Assembly (NCBI GenBank): GCA_902760315.1
Contig: CACWFV010000044.1
Coordinates: forward strand, 1 to 43,828
Reading direction: 5' to 3'
DNA from: an uncultured Bacteroidales bacterium
Lineage (GTDB): Bacteria; Bacteroidota; Bacteroidia; Bacteroidales; Bacteroidaceae
DNA length: 43,828 nucleotides
The translations under genes and the position numbers were made by a program. Below, one piece after another: positions 18,794 through 27,428 of the stretch. The notes under the pieces are model-generated. The model had not been told where the DNA came from. It did not search any database and saw only the letters and a list, made by a program, of their open reading frames with translations. Each line of letters starts with the position of its first letter. The stretch's first letter is position 1.

Positions 18794-19552
18794 TTACATA
18801 TTTTTAGTTTTTCTTTTTTTGCATATAATCTGGTTGTCAAATTCGACGCTGATGTAAGAATATTTGTTCCAGCCTGCCTGTGAAAGGCCGTACTTATAGA
18901 ACTTCTCCAGTCGCGTCAGCTTGCGTTCAAGATTGGTGGGGCTACCCAAATAGACAATATGGTCGCCCACACGAGGCACCATCTCAACGGTGCCGTCGGA
19001 CAGCACGTGGAGTTGCTCCACCTGGCTGCTCCACAGAGGTGACTGAAGCAGGAAACGCCCCATGGCCTTCAAAGCGGTAGTAGCATACTGCCGACTGATG
19101 GAGCCGGTGGCTATGACCAGATTGCTGGCAAAGCGCGTGTTGGGCATGATTTTACCTTGCTCGTCGACGTAATAGTCGTCACCATTGTCAGCCTTGACGC
19201 GGATGACGGGCAGCCGCTGGTTAATGACAATGTTGACATGACCCGTCTGAGTCTTGTAACACTGCGCACTGCTGACAAAAGGATTGCGTAGCAACTGTTC
19301 CTCAATGGCTCGTACGTCGACATGGCTCATCTGGTCGCCCACGGGGTAGCACCGGGTACGCTGAAGGAGAGTCTTGATTTCCTCTTTATCCAGGAAACCA
19401 TTGACCGCCCCATCGCTGATGACGATGTTGACTTCGCGACAGACATTGTCTGATTCGTCAGGTTGGTTGAAGGCGGTGACGGCCAGCACGAGGTAGGCCG
19501 CCAAGACGATGTCGACCACCACAAGGGCTGAGTGTTTCCAATTGATAGTCAC
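18794..19552 (-). CDS. ftsQ: Cell division protein FtsQ
   Basis: 252 aa. Bitopic inner-membrane divisome protein. A short cytosolic start, one transmembrane helix (about 9-28), a POTRA-like segment (about 40-115, with LRNPFVSSAQCYKTQTGHVNI) and a beta domain (to about 240) with YYVDEQGKIMPNT. The basic C-terminus KKRKTKNM is unusual for a periplasmic end but short. The start codon is GTG at 19550-19552; no ATG gives a complete membrane helix. It lies 12 nt after murC and 3 nt before ftsA. Confidence 0.92.
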   Translation of the reverse strand: MTINWKHSALVVVDIVLAAYLVLAVTAFNQPDESDNVCREVNIVISDGAVNGFLDKEEIKTLLQRTRCYPVGDQMSHVDVRAIEEQLLRNPFVSSAQCYKTQTGHVNIVINQRLPVIRVKADNGDDYYVDEQGKIMPNTRFASNLVIATGSISRQYATTALKAMGRFLLQSPLWSSQVEQLHVLSDGTVEMVPRVGDHIVYLGSPTNLERKLTRLEKFYKYGLSQAGWNKYSYISVEFDNQIICKKRKTKNM

Positions 19553-19564
19553 GGTTCTGAACTA

Positions 19565-20947
19565 TTATTGTTTTGTTTTATCTTTCAATATTCTGGTCAT
19601 TTCCGGCACCAGGTTGTCCAAGTCGCCAGCACCCAGCACGATGAGCACGTCGAAGTCACGCTGCTTGACAAGCGACAGTACGTCAGACTTGTTGATGAGC
19701 TGACGCTCAATGCCAGGACGCAGATGGTCGTAGATGAGCCGTGAGGTGACGCCCTCGATGGGCGCTTCACGGGCAGGATAGATTTCGGTGAGGATAACTT
19801 CATCCAGTAAGCTCAGCGCGTCGGCAAAGTCACGGTAGAAGTCGCGCGTGCGAGTATAAAGATGTGGCTGGAAGATAGCCGTAATCTTGCGGTCTTTGTA
19901 CAACTCGCGAATGCTGCGCGCACTCTGCAGAATTTCCTTCGGGTGGTGAGCGTAGTCGCTGAGGAATACCAGCCGGTCGGTCTTGATCTTGAAGTCGAAG
20001 CGACGTTCCACACCGCTATAGGTCTTCAGCCCTATGCGCAGTTCCTCGGCAGTACAGCCTGCCAACTGAGCCATGGCCATGGCTGCCACGCCGTTTTCGA
20101 TGTTGATGGGAACGGGTTGGCCTAGTTCGACGTTCTTCACACGCTCGATGGGCGAAACGAAGTCAAAAGTGATGCGGCCATTGGCTATACGAATGTTCTC
20201 GGCATGGAAGTCACCTTCGGTGAGCGAATAGTCGTAGCGCCGCACTCCGTCGGGCAGCGACTCTTGCATCTCCAGACCGCGGTGAATGATGAGCGCTCCT
20301 TCTGGCTGGATGAGTTCTGTATAGTGGCGGAAACTCTCCAGGTAGGCCTCCTTGGTGCCGTAGATGTCAAGATGGTCGGGGTCTGTAGACGTAATGACGG
20401 TCATATAGGGGTTGAGCCAATGGAAGGAACGGTCAAACTCGTCGGCCTCGATGACAACGTAGTCGGAGTCGGAGAGAATATAGTTCGTGCCGTAGTTCTT
20501 GGAGATGCCGCCAAGGAAGGCATTGCAGTCCAGGTGGCTCTGGTGCATGATGTGGGCACACATGGTCGACGTGGTGGTCTTGCCGTGAGTGCCGGCCACA
20601 CAGAGACCCTTGTGCTGACGGGTCAGTGCACCCAACACCTGGGCACGCTTCTGTATATCGAAATGATGCTCACGGAAGTACTGGAGTTCCTGGTGGTCGG
20701 CGGGGATGGCTGGCGTATAGACAACCAGACAACTCTCCGGGTTACGACAAACGCGGGGTATCTCGTCAACGCTCTCTTCGTAGTGAATGAGCATGCCCTC
20801 TTTCTCCAGTTGGCGGGTTAGCGTGCTGGGCGTCTTGTCGTAGCCGGCAACCACCAAGCCTTGTTTGATGAAATAGCGTGCGATAGCACTCATGCCAATG
20901 CCACCAGCACCGATGAAATAAACTGCTTTTATATCTTTAATATCCAT
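19565..20947 (-). CDS. murC: UDP-N-acetylmuramate--L-alanine ligase
   Basis: 460 aa. Cytosolic ATP-dependent ligase adding L-Ala to UDP-MurNAc, the first peptide step of peptidoglycan. N-terminal Rossmann domain with FIGAGGIGMSAIA (11-23), ATP loop GTHGKTTTS (119-127), central motif SFHWLNPYM with DPDHLDIYG, and a C-terminal domain with SDYAHHPKEI and QPHLYTRTRDF. All typical Mur ligase residues are present. It begins 18 nt after murG. Confidence 0.97.
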   Translation of the reverse strand: MDIKDIKAVYFIGAGGIGMSAIARYFIKQGLVVAGYDKTPSTLTRQLEKEGMLIHYEESVDEIPRVCRNPESCLVVYTPAIPADHQELQYFREHHFDIQKRAQVLGALTRQHKGLCVAGTHGKTTTSTMCAHIMHQSHLDCNAFLGGISKNYGTNYILSDSDYVVIEADEFDRSFHWLNPYMTVITSTDPDHLDIYGTKEAYLESFRHYTELIQPEGALIIHRGLEMQESLPDGVRRYDYSLTEGDFHAENIRIANGRITFDFVSPIERVKNVELGQPVPINIENGVAAMAMAQLAGCTAEELRIGLKTYSGVERRFDFKIKTDRLVFLSDYAHHPKEILQSARSIRELYKDRKITAIFQPHLYTRTRDFYRDFADALSLLDEVILTEIYPAREAPIEGVTSRLIYDHLRPGIERQLINKSDVLSLVKQRDFDVLIVLGAGDLDNLVPEMTRILKDKTKQ

Positions 20948-20965
20948 AATTGCTTGTTGTTCTGA

Positions 20966-22084
20966 TTAACGGGGTTGATTAGCCAATTTCAGTACTTCCT
21001 TGGCGATGATGTCCGCAGAGGCAGGCAGTGCCAGCTTCAGGATGTTTTCACTGAGGCTCTTCAGCTGTGTAGCGTCGTTGACGGTGCGAATGGCCAGTGG
21101 AATCAGCTGTGCATCGGCCTCAGCGTCCTTAACATAGAGGGCTGCCTGTTTGTTGACCAGCGCCAGGGCGTTCTTTGTCTGGTGGTCTTCAGCCACATTG
21201 GGCGAGGGTACCAGGATGACTGGTAAGCCCAACAAACAAAACTCGCTGATACTGCCTGCACCGGCACGGCTGATGACGAGGTCGGCGGCTTTATAGGCAG
21301 CACCCATGTCGCTAATGAAGTCGGTGACCACCAGGTTCTCCGGCTTGTTGTCCTGCAGGCGTCGGGCTATCTCGGCGCTATAGTATTTACCTGTCTGCCA
21401 GATAAACTGAACGTCATCGTGCTGACGAATGAGGTCGAGATGGCGCAACACACTCTCGTTGATGGTACGGGCACCCAGCGAGCCACCAACCAGAAGGACG
21501 GTACGCTTCGCAGGGTCGAGCGAGAAGCTCTTCAGAGCCTCCTCACGTGTAACAGTGGTTTCGAGCAACTGCTGGCGCACGGGATTTCCGGTCAGCAGGA
21601 TTTTCTCGGCAGGGAAGAAGCGCTCCATGCCTTCATATGCCACGCAAATCTTCGAGGCGTGCTTGGCCAGCGTCTTATTGGCCAAACCTGCGTAGCTATT
21701 CTGCTCTTGCAGCAAGGTAGGAATACCCAGCGCATTGGCCGCTCCCAAAGCAGCACTGCTGGCATAGCCACCTACGCCAACAGCAACCTGAGGCCGGAAC
21801 TGGCGCAGCAGTTTCTTGGCCATGTGCTTGCTGCGCAGGTAGTCAATGGCTACACCAATGTTGCCGGGCTTCCACAGCGGGCGCAGGAAACCACGAATGG
21901 GCAAACCCTCGATATCATAACCGGCAGCTGGAACGCGCTGCATCTCCATACGGCCCTGTGCTCCGACAAACAGTATCTTGGCGTCGGGACGCATAGCCTT
22001 GATAGCATTGGCGATGGACACGGCAGGGAAGATGTGGCCTCCCGTACCGCCACCACTGATAATGACTCTTAACTCGTTACTCAT
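20966..22084 (-). CDS. murG: UDP-GlcNAc:lipid I N-acetylglucosaminyltransferase MurG
   Basis: 372 aa. Peripheral membrane GT28 enzyme that converts lipid I to lipid II on the cytosolic face. Visible: glycine-rich GGGTGGHIFPA (11-21), the second G-loop GVGGYASSAALGAA, GGSLGARTIN, and the donor-binding region DLVISRAGAGSISEFCLLGLPVILVPSP followed by AEDHQTKNA. The ATG overlaps the ftsW end by 8 nt, suggesting coupled translation. Confidence 0.97.
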   Translation of the reverse strand: MSNELRVIISGGGTGGHIFPAVSIANAIKAMRPDAKILFVGAQGRMEMQRVPAAGYDIEGLPIRGFLRPLWKPGNIGVAIDYLRSKHMAKKLLRQFRPQVAVGVGGYASSAALGAANALGIPTLLQEQNSYAGLANKTLAKHASKICVAYEGMERFFPAEKILLTGNPVRQQLLETTVTREEALKSFSLDPAKRTVLLVGGSLGARTINESVLRHLDLIRQHDDVQFIWQTGKYYSAEIARRLQDNKPENLVVTDFISDMGAAYKAADLVISRAGAGSISEFCLLGLPVILVPSPNVAEDHQTKNALALVNKQAALYVKDAEADAQLIPLAIRTVNDATQLKSLSENILKLALPASADIIAKEVLKLANQPR

Positions 22085-23330
22085 ATTTCTCTTTATTCTC
22101 TTCTTTTTCTGTTTTTGTTTTCGCCGAACGGCTCACACTAAGTATGGCACCTATATAGGCGCAATTGATGATGGTTGACGTACCACCCTTGGAAATTAAC
22201 GGCAACGGCTGGCCTGTGACTGGCGCCAAACCTACGGCCACCATCATATTGAAAATGGCCTGAATGACCAGCAACAATCCCAACCCCATAGCCAGGAAAG
22301 CGGGGAAGTTGTTCTCACAGCGGCTGGCAATACGGGCGCAACGGTAGAGCAGGAAAATGTACAGACACAGGACGAAAAAGGCGCCGAGGATGCCAAGCTC
22401 TTCAATGATGATGGCATAGATGAAGTCGGAGAATGCTTGCGACAGAAAGTCGCGCTCGGTACTCTTGCCGGGGCCTTTGCCTATGATGTCGCTGGAGACA
22501 ATGGCAATATTGGCATGGGCCACCTGAGCGTCCTTGTCAAGGTCGTACTCCTGGGGCGAGGGCTGGGATTTGCCAAACTTCATGATACGGCTCTTCCAGG
22601 TATCGGCACGGTGGAACACCTTCTCGACGACATTCTTGCTCTTAGGCTGTGTATCCACCTGTTCGACCTGCGCCAATTGGTTTTCATCGGCATTAAGGTC
22701 GTGACCAACAAGAAAAATCATGGAGAGCACTAAGGCAAACATCACGACGAGCGTAGCGGTCAGCTTGGCCAACTGACGCATGGGCACCAAGCCAATGAAC
22801 ATCATGAAGTAAACCACAACAAAAAGCATGGCTGCTGTTGACAGGTTCTCCAGACCTATGAATAAACACGCCGGAAGGGTGAGGCGCATGATCCACTTGA
22901 AGGTGTTCTTGTCGGCGCCGTCCTCACGCTGCATGGCGGCTAGTATCTGTGCCACAGCCAACACAACAGTGCCCTTGGCTATCTCTGAGGGTTGGAAGGT
23001 TAAGCCAAACAGACTGATCCATCGTCCGGCGTCGCCCACCTTGGTACCGGCCAGCCACACCCAAATTAGGGTGACGGCAGAAAACAGCAAGAGGAACGGT
23101 GTCATCAGCTTGAAGTAGCGACAGGGAATGTTCAACGTGATGATGGCTACCACAACGCCAATGAATATCGTTCCTGCATGATAGATAATAGGACCAATAT
23201 AGTTCTGGCTCTTATAGGTAAGTCCACTGGAAGCTGAGAACACTTCCACAAGACTTACCATACAGAGGAAGAAGAAAATCATCCAAACGACTTTGTCTCC
23301 CTTGAATATATTGCCTATTTTCTTGTTCAT
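22077..23330 (-). CDS. ftsW: SEDS peptidoglycan glycosyltransferase FtsW
   Basis: 417 aa. SEDS polymerase that builds septal glycan strands with a class B PBP, here FtsI. About ten membrane helices are seen. Motifs: AGRWISLFGLTFQPSEIAKGTVV, a large periplasmic loop (about 205-265) with VDTQPKSKN, then SDFIYAIIIEELGILGAFFVL with the conserved Glu, and VGLAPVTGQPLPLISKGGTS near the end. The C-terminus is cytosolic and charged. The start overlaps the murD stop in ATGA, and it overlaps murG by 8 nt. Confidence 0.96.
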   Translation of the reverse strand: MNKKIGNIFKGDKVVWMIFFFLCMVSLVEVFSASSGLTYKSQNYIGPIIYHAGTIFIGVVVAIITLNIPCRYFKLMTPFLLLFSAVTLIWVWLAGTKVGDAGRWISLFGLTFQPSEIAKGTVVLAVAQILAAMQREDGADKNTFKWIMRLTLPACLFIGLENLSTAAMLFVVVYFMMFIGLVPMRQLAKLTATLVVMFALVLSMIFLVGHDLNADENQLAQVEQVDTQPKSKNVVEKVFHRADTWKSRIMKFGKSQPSPQEYDLDKDAQVAHANIAIVSSDIIGKGPGKSTERDFLSQAFSDFIYAIIIEELGILGAFFVLCLYIFLLYRCARIASRCENNFPAFLAMGLGLLLVIQAIFNMMVAVGLAPVTGQPLPLISKGGTSTIINCAYIGAILSVSRSAKTKTEKEENKEKYE

Positions 23331-24658
23331 AGATTTCTTACCAATGTCTTGAATTGCTCACCGCGATCCTCCATGTTCTTGAAAAGGTCGAAGCTGGCAC
23401 AACAGGGCGACAACAAAACCGTCATGCCGGGTTCGGCCATCTCGTAGCAGGCCTCTACGCACTCCTTCATGGAGTGGGTGTCGCGCACGGGAATGCCTAA
23501 TCCGTCGAAGTTGTCGTGCAACTTCTGGTTGTCAGCACCCAGATATACCAATCCAGCACATTTCTCCTTGACCAGCGGTTTGATAGGGTCATAGTCGTTG
23601 CCCTTGTCCTTGCCGCCAATAATCAGGATGGTCTTCGTCTTCATCGACTCCAGCGCATACCAGCAGGCGTCGACGTTGGTGGCCTTAGAGTCGTTGACAT
23701 ACTGCACGCCACGCACGGTACACACCTTCTCCAGGCGGTGTTCTACGCCGGGGAAATCGCTGAGCGACTGGCGGATGACGTCTTTCTTGATGCCGGCAAT
23801 GTTTGTAGCTATGCCTGCAGCCAGTGAGTTGTATATATTGTGTTTACCTGTAAGACTGAGGGCTTCCTGTTCCATATTGAATGGCTCCGGCTGTTCGATG
23901 GTGTACTGTCCAGCCTCGATATAACCGATGGAACCTTTCTCCTTCAGCTCAGAGAACGGATACTGGATAGCCTGGATGTCATACTTCTCTAACTCTTTTT
24001 TGATAATAGGGTCGTCGTTCCAGTAGATGAAAGCGTCCTGCGGCGTCTGGTTCCTAATAATGCGCATTTTAGCATCCACGTAGTTCTGCATCTTGAAATC
24101 ATAGCGGTCCAGATGGTCGGGTGTGATGTTCAACAAAATGGCGATATTGGCGCGGAAGTCGTACATGTTGTCTAACTGGAATGAGCTGAGCTCAATGACG
24201 TAGTAGGCATGAGGATCCTCGGCCACCTGCAGCGCCAGCGAGTTGCCAATGTTGCCGGCCAAACCTACGTCGTAACCCGCATTCTTGAAGATATGATAGA
24301 TGAGTGACGTGGTGGTGGTCTTACCGTTCGAGCCGGTAATACAAATCATCTTGGAGTCAGTATAGCGCCCGGCAAACTCAATTTCGCTGATAATGCCGAT
24401 GCCACGCTGCTTGATTTTTTGAATCATCGGTGCTGTTTCGGGAATACCTGGACTCTTGATAACCTCGTCGGCAGTCAGTATGCGTTTCTCCGTATGGTGA
24501 CCTTCTTCCCACGCAATCTGGTGGTCGTCAAGTATTTTCTTATACTTGTCGCTGATGTTCGACAGGTCACTGACAAACACCTCAAAACCTTCTTTCTTGG
24601 CCAGCACAGCAGTTCCTGCGCCACTCTCGCCGGCTCCTAATACAACTATTTTGCTCAT
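23327..24658 (-). CDS. murD: UDP-N-acetylmuramoylalanine--D-glutamate ligase
   Basis: 443 aa from ATG 24656-24658, chosen because it starts MSKIVVLGAGESGAG, the family N-terminus, and overlaps the mraY stop as ATGA. A longer frame upstream runs only inside mraY. MurD adds D-Glu to UDP-MurNAc-L-Ala in the cytosol. Visible: ATP loop ITGSNGKTTT (107-116), LSSFQLDN, NITPDHLDRY, KHNIYNSLAA and VNDSKATNVDA. The C-terminal domain has IIGGKDKGNDYDPI and LSPCCASFDLFKNMEDRG, which is the conserved end motif. Confidence 0.97.
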   Translation of the reverse strand: MSKIVVLGAGESGAGTAVLAKKEGFEVFVSDLSNISDKYKKILDDHQIAWEEGHHTEKRILTADEVIKSPGIPETAPMIQKIKQRGIGIISEIEFAGRYTDSKMICITGSNGKTTTTSLIYHIFKNAGYDVGLAGNIGNSLALQVAEDPHAYYVIELSSFQLDNMYDFRANIAILLNITPDHLDRYDFKMQNYVDAKMRIIRNQTPQDAFIYWNDDPIIKKELEKYDIQAIQYPFSELKEKGSIGYIEAGQYTIEQPEPFNMEQEALSLTGKHNIYNSLAAGIATNIAGIKKDVIRQSLSDFPGVEHRLEKVCTVRGVQYVNDSKATNVDACWYALESMKTKTILIIGGKDKGNDYDPIKPLVKEKCAGLVYLGADNQKLHDNFDGLGIPVRDTHSMKECVEACYEMAEPGMTVLLSPCCASFDLFKNMEDRGEQFKTLVRNL

Positions 24659-25888
24659 CTTACTTTCAGTGTTATGATTGTTAATGCGGCTAATATGATG
24701 GTGGTAATCCAGAAACGAACGGTAATCTTCGACTCGTGGAACGGACGGTGGGGCCAACCCTTCAGGATATAGTGGCTGGTAGCATCAAGCTGGGAGTCGA
24801 GCCGGCGGAAGGTGTCGTGGATAGGTGTAGCACGGAACACACGCACACGCTTGCCCTTGCGCTTTTGTATCTTAAACCACTGGGTTTGGATGATGACGCT
24901 CAGACTCTCGATGAAGAAAATGCCACAAAGCAGGGGCAGCAGCAGTTCCTTGTGAATGATGACAGCACAGACACCAATGATGCCGCCGATAGCCAGCGAA
25001 CCGGTATCGCCCATGAAGACCTGGGCGGGATAGGCGTTGTACCAGAGGAAACCTATCATGGCTCCGATGAAGGCGGCCAGGAACACCACCAGTTCTTGCG
25101 AACCAGGAATATACATGATGTCGAAATAGGCCGCATAGACAATATGCGACGATACATAGGCAAAGATGGCTAACGCCACACCAATGATGGCGGAGTTGCC
25201 GGCACACATGCCGTCCATGCCGTCATTGAGGTTGGCACCGTTTGACACGGCCGTCACCACCAGGATGGTCATGATGACGAACAACACCCAACCGGCCGCT
25301 ACCTTGTACTTACCGCAAAACGACATCACGTCGGAGTAGTTCAGATTGTGGTTCTTGATAAAAGGTATCGTCGTCTTCAGCGACTTGACGGCCTGCGGCT
25401 GGTGCTTCACGACGACCTCCTGATTCTGCTGTGCTACTGAGACGTTCTCACGGACAACTGCATCAGGACTGAGCCAGAGTGTCAATCCCACAATAAAACC
25501 TATCGACAACTGACCGATAATCTTATAGCGACCTTTCAGTCCTTCCTTGTTTTTGCGGAATATCTTGATATAGTCGTCCATGAAGCCAAGAAAGCCCAGC
25601 CACAACGTGGTGGCTATCATCAGCAACAGATAGACGTTGCGCATACGTCCCAGCAGAAGCACCGGCACCAGGATGGACACAATGATGATGATGCCACCCA
25701 TCGTGGGCACGCCCTTCTTCTCCACACCAAAGGGGTCGATGCTTGGATCACGGGCAGTCTCCGAAATGTTACGACGTTTCATCCACTTGATAAAGTACTC
25801 ACCAAACCATGCAGAACGAGATGTACGACCAGATGTGGGCACCCGGTATATTGAACTGTTCGAGGAATCTGAAGATGTAATATAACAT
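24655..25888 (-). pseudogene. mraY: Phospho-MurNAc-pentapeptide transferase MraY, disrupted by an internal out-of-frame deletion
   Basis: MraY joins phospho-MurNAc-pentapeptide to undecaprenyl phosphate, giving lipid I. The true start is ATG 25886-25888, reading MLYYIFRFLEQFNIPGA and then HIWSYISF, the standard Bacteroidota N-terminus. After SF the frame runs CMVW and stops at TGA (25799-25801). The remainder (WFGEYFIKWMKRR onward, from about 25809) is in another frame and is complete to the stop at 24655. It carries GVPTMGG, LGFMDDYIKI, NGANLNDGMDGM, NAYPAQVFMGDTGS and PIHDTFRR with the catalytic Asp residues. Compared with relatives as I recall them, about 15 residues forming the middle of the first membrane helix are missing; the expected total would be about 424 aa. 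MraY is essential, so a sequence error or a second copy elsewhere is likely. Confidence 0.85.
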
Positions 25889-25903
25889 AATCTTTCTTTT
25901 TAT

Positions 25904-25935
25904 CGTTATTGCGTTATAACGTTATTTCGTTATTA
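25904..25935. repeat. 8-bp tandem repeat between murE and mraY
   Basis: Four units with an exact 8-bp period: CGTTATTG, CGTTATAA, CGTTATTT and CGTTATTA. The last one includes the murE stop (TAA, read at 25933-25935). It fills most of the 44-nt gap before mraY. Confidence 0.75.
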
Positions 25936-27402
25936 CGAGAGGCCAAAGATCTCGCGAACTACCTCGCGGTCGTCAAAGTGGTGCTTTACTCCCTTGATTT
26001 CTTGATAATCCTCATGACCCTTGCCGGCAATGAGGATGACGTCGCCCTTCTCGGCCATCATACTGGCGGTACGGATAGCCTCTTTGCGGTCAACAATACT
26101 TACCACCTTCTTCATTTGCTTCTGGTCGAGACCAGCCAGCATGTCGTTGATAATATCCTGGGGCTCCTCGAAACGGGGATTGTCGGAAGTGATAATAACA
26201 CGGTCGCTCTGTTTGACAGCCTCCTGAGCCATCAACGGACGCTTACCCTTGTCACGGTTACCACCAGCACCGCAGACTGTGATAATCTTGCCCTGCTTAC
26301 CCTCCATCACTTCGTGAATGGCATTAAGCACATTCTCCAGTGCATCGGGGGTATGGGCATAATCGACAATAGCTGTTATACCTTCTTCTGAACGAATGGG
26401 TTCCAGACGGCCTGCAACACTCTTCAATGTGCTGAGTACCACGAGAATATCCTCTGGCTTCTTGCCCAACATAATTGCAGCACCATAGACAGCTAACAGG
26501 TTGGAGACATTGAACTTTCCGATGAATTGTACGCCAACTTCCTGACCATTGATATCCAGGTACATACCTTCGAAATGGCACTCAATGATGCGAGCACGGA
26601 AGTCGGCCATGCACTGTACGGAATACGTCTTCACCTGTGCTTTACAGTTCTGTACCATCACACTGCCGTTTTTGTCGTCGGCATTGGTAATGGCGAAAGC
26701 ATCCTTTGACAGTCCATCGAAGAAAGCCTTCTTGGCATCACGATAGTTCTCAAAGGTCTTATGATAGTCCAGATGGTCGCGTGTCAGGTTCGTAAACAGA
26801 CCACCTGCAAACTTCAAACCGCCAATGCGTTGCTGGGCAATGGCATGGCTGGAACACTCCATAAAGGCATATTCACAACCTGCCTCTACCATCTGGTGTA
26901 GCAACTTGTTCAGTTCAATAGGGTCGGGGGTAGTATGGTCGGCAGGGATTGCCTCGCCCTCGATGTAGTTGCACACTGTAGAGAGCAGACCGCACTTGTG
27001 GCCGAATTTACGGAACATATTATATAATAAGGTGGCGATGGTTGTCTTACCATTGGTACCTGTAACACCCACCAGCTTCAAATGTTGTGAGGGCTCGCCA
27101 TAGAACACAGTAGCCACTGGACCTACAGCCGCCTCTGTTGAAGCGACCTGCACATAGGTGATGTTCTCAGCGCTTTCCGCGCTAAAACCCTCGGGCAGGT
27201 CCTCGCACAGCACAGCCACAGCTCCCAGCTCCAATGCTTTGGGGATAAAGCGGTGGCCATCCGTCTGTGTGCCTTTGATAGCCACAAAGAGATGTCCCTT
27301 CTCAATCTTGCGTGAATCGATGTTCACACCAGTGATGTCTACTTCAGCATTACCAACGATGGCAATAGGCTTAACGTACTTCAGCAGTTCACTTAATTTC
27401 AT
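25933..27402 (-). CDS. murE: UDP-MurNAc-L-Ala-D-Glu--meso-diaminopimelate ligase
   Basis: 489 aa from ATG 27400-27402 ([10 protein letters not shown]), chosen by family alignment; the frame extends 16 codons further up but into the gap behind ftsI. MurE adds the third peptide residue in the cytosol. Visible: [22 protein letters not shown] loop VTGTNGKTT (113-121), [36 protein letters not shown] with the lysine that is carbamylated in this family, [10 protein letters not shown], and [13 protein letters not shown]. Residues 407-410 read DNPR, the motif that selects meso-diaminopimelate over lysine, so the organism has DAP-type peptidoglycan. Confidence 0.97.
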   Translation of the reverse strand: MKLSELLKYVKPIAIVGNAEVDITGVNIDSRKIEKGHLFVAIKGTQTDGHRFIPKALELGAVAVLCEDLPEGFSAESAENITYVQVASTEAAVGPVATVFYGEPSQHLKLVGVTGTNGKTTIATLLYNMFRKFGHKCGLLSTVCNYIEGEAIPADHTTPDPIELNKLLHQMVEAGCEYAFMECSSHAIAQQRIGGLKFAGGLFTNLTRDHLDYHKTFENYRDAKKAFFDGLSKDAFAITNADDKNGSVMVQNCKAQVKTYSVQCMADFRARIIECHFEGMYLDINGQEVGVQFIGKFNVSNLLAVYGAAIMLGKKPEDILVVLSTLKSVAGRLEPIRSEEGITAIVDYAHTPDALENVLNAIHEVMEGKQGKIITVCGAGGNRDKGKRPLMAQEAVKQSDRVIITSDNPRFEEPQDIINDMLAGLDQKQMKKVVSIVDRKEAIRTASMMAEKGDVILIAGKGHEDYQEIKGVKHHFDDREVVREIFGLS

Positions 27403-27428
27403 ATACCTTATTATATTATATAGTGTTT

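Noticed and set aside
25797-25812. GGTGAGTA at both junctions as a splice-donor-like intron signal
   Set aside because: It lies downstream of missing coding sequence in a bacterial gene; nothing has been inserted, so there is no intron to remove.
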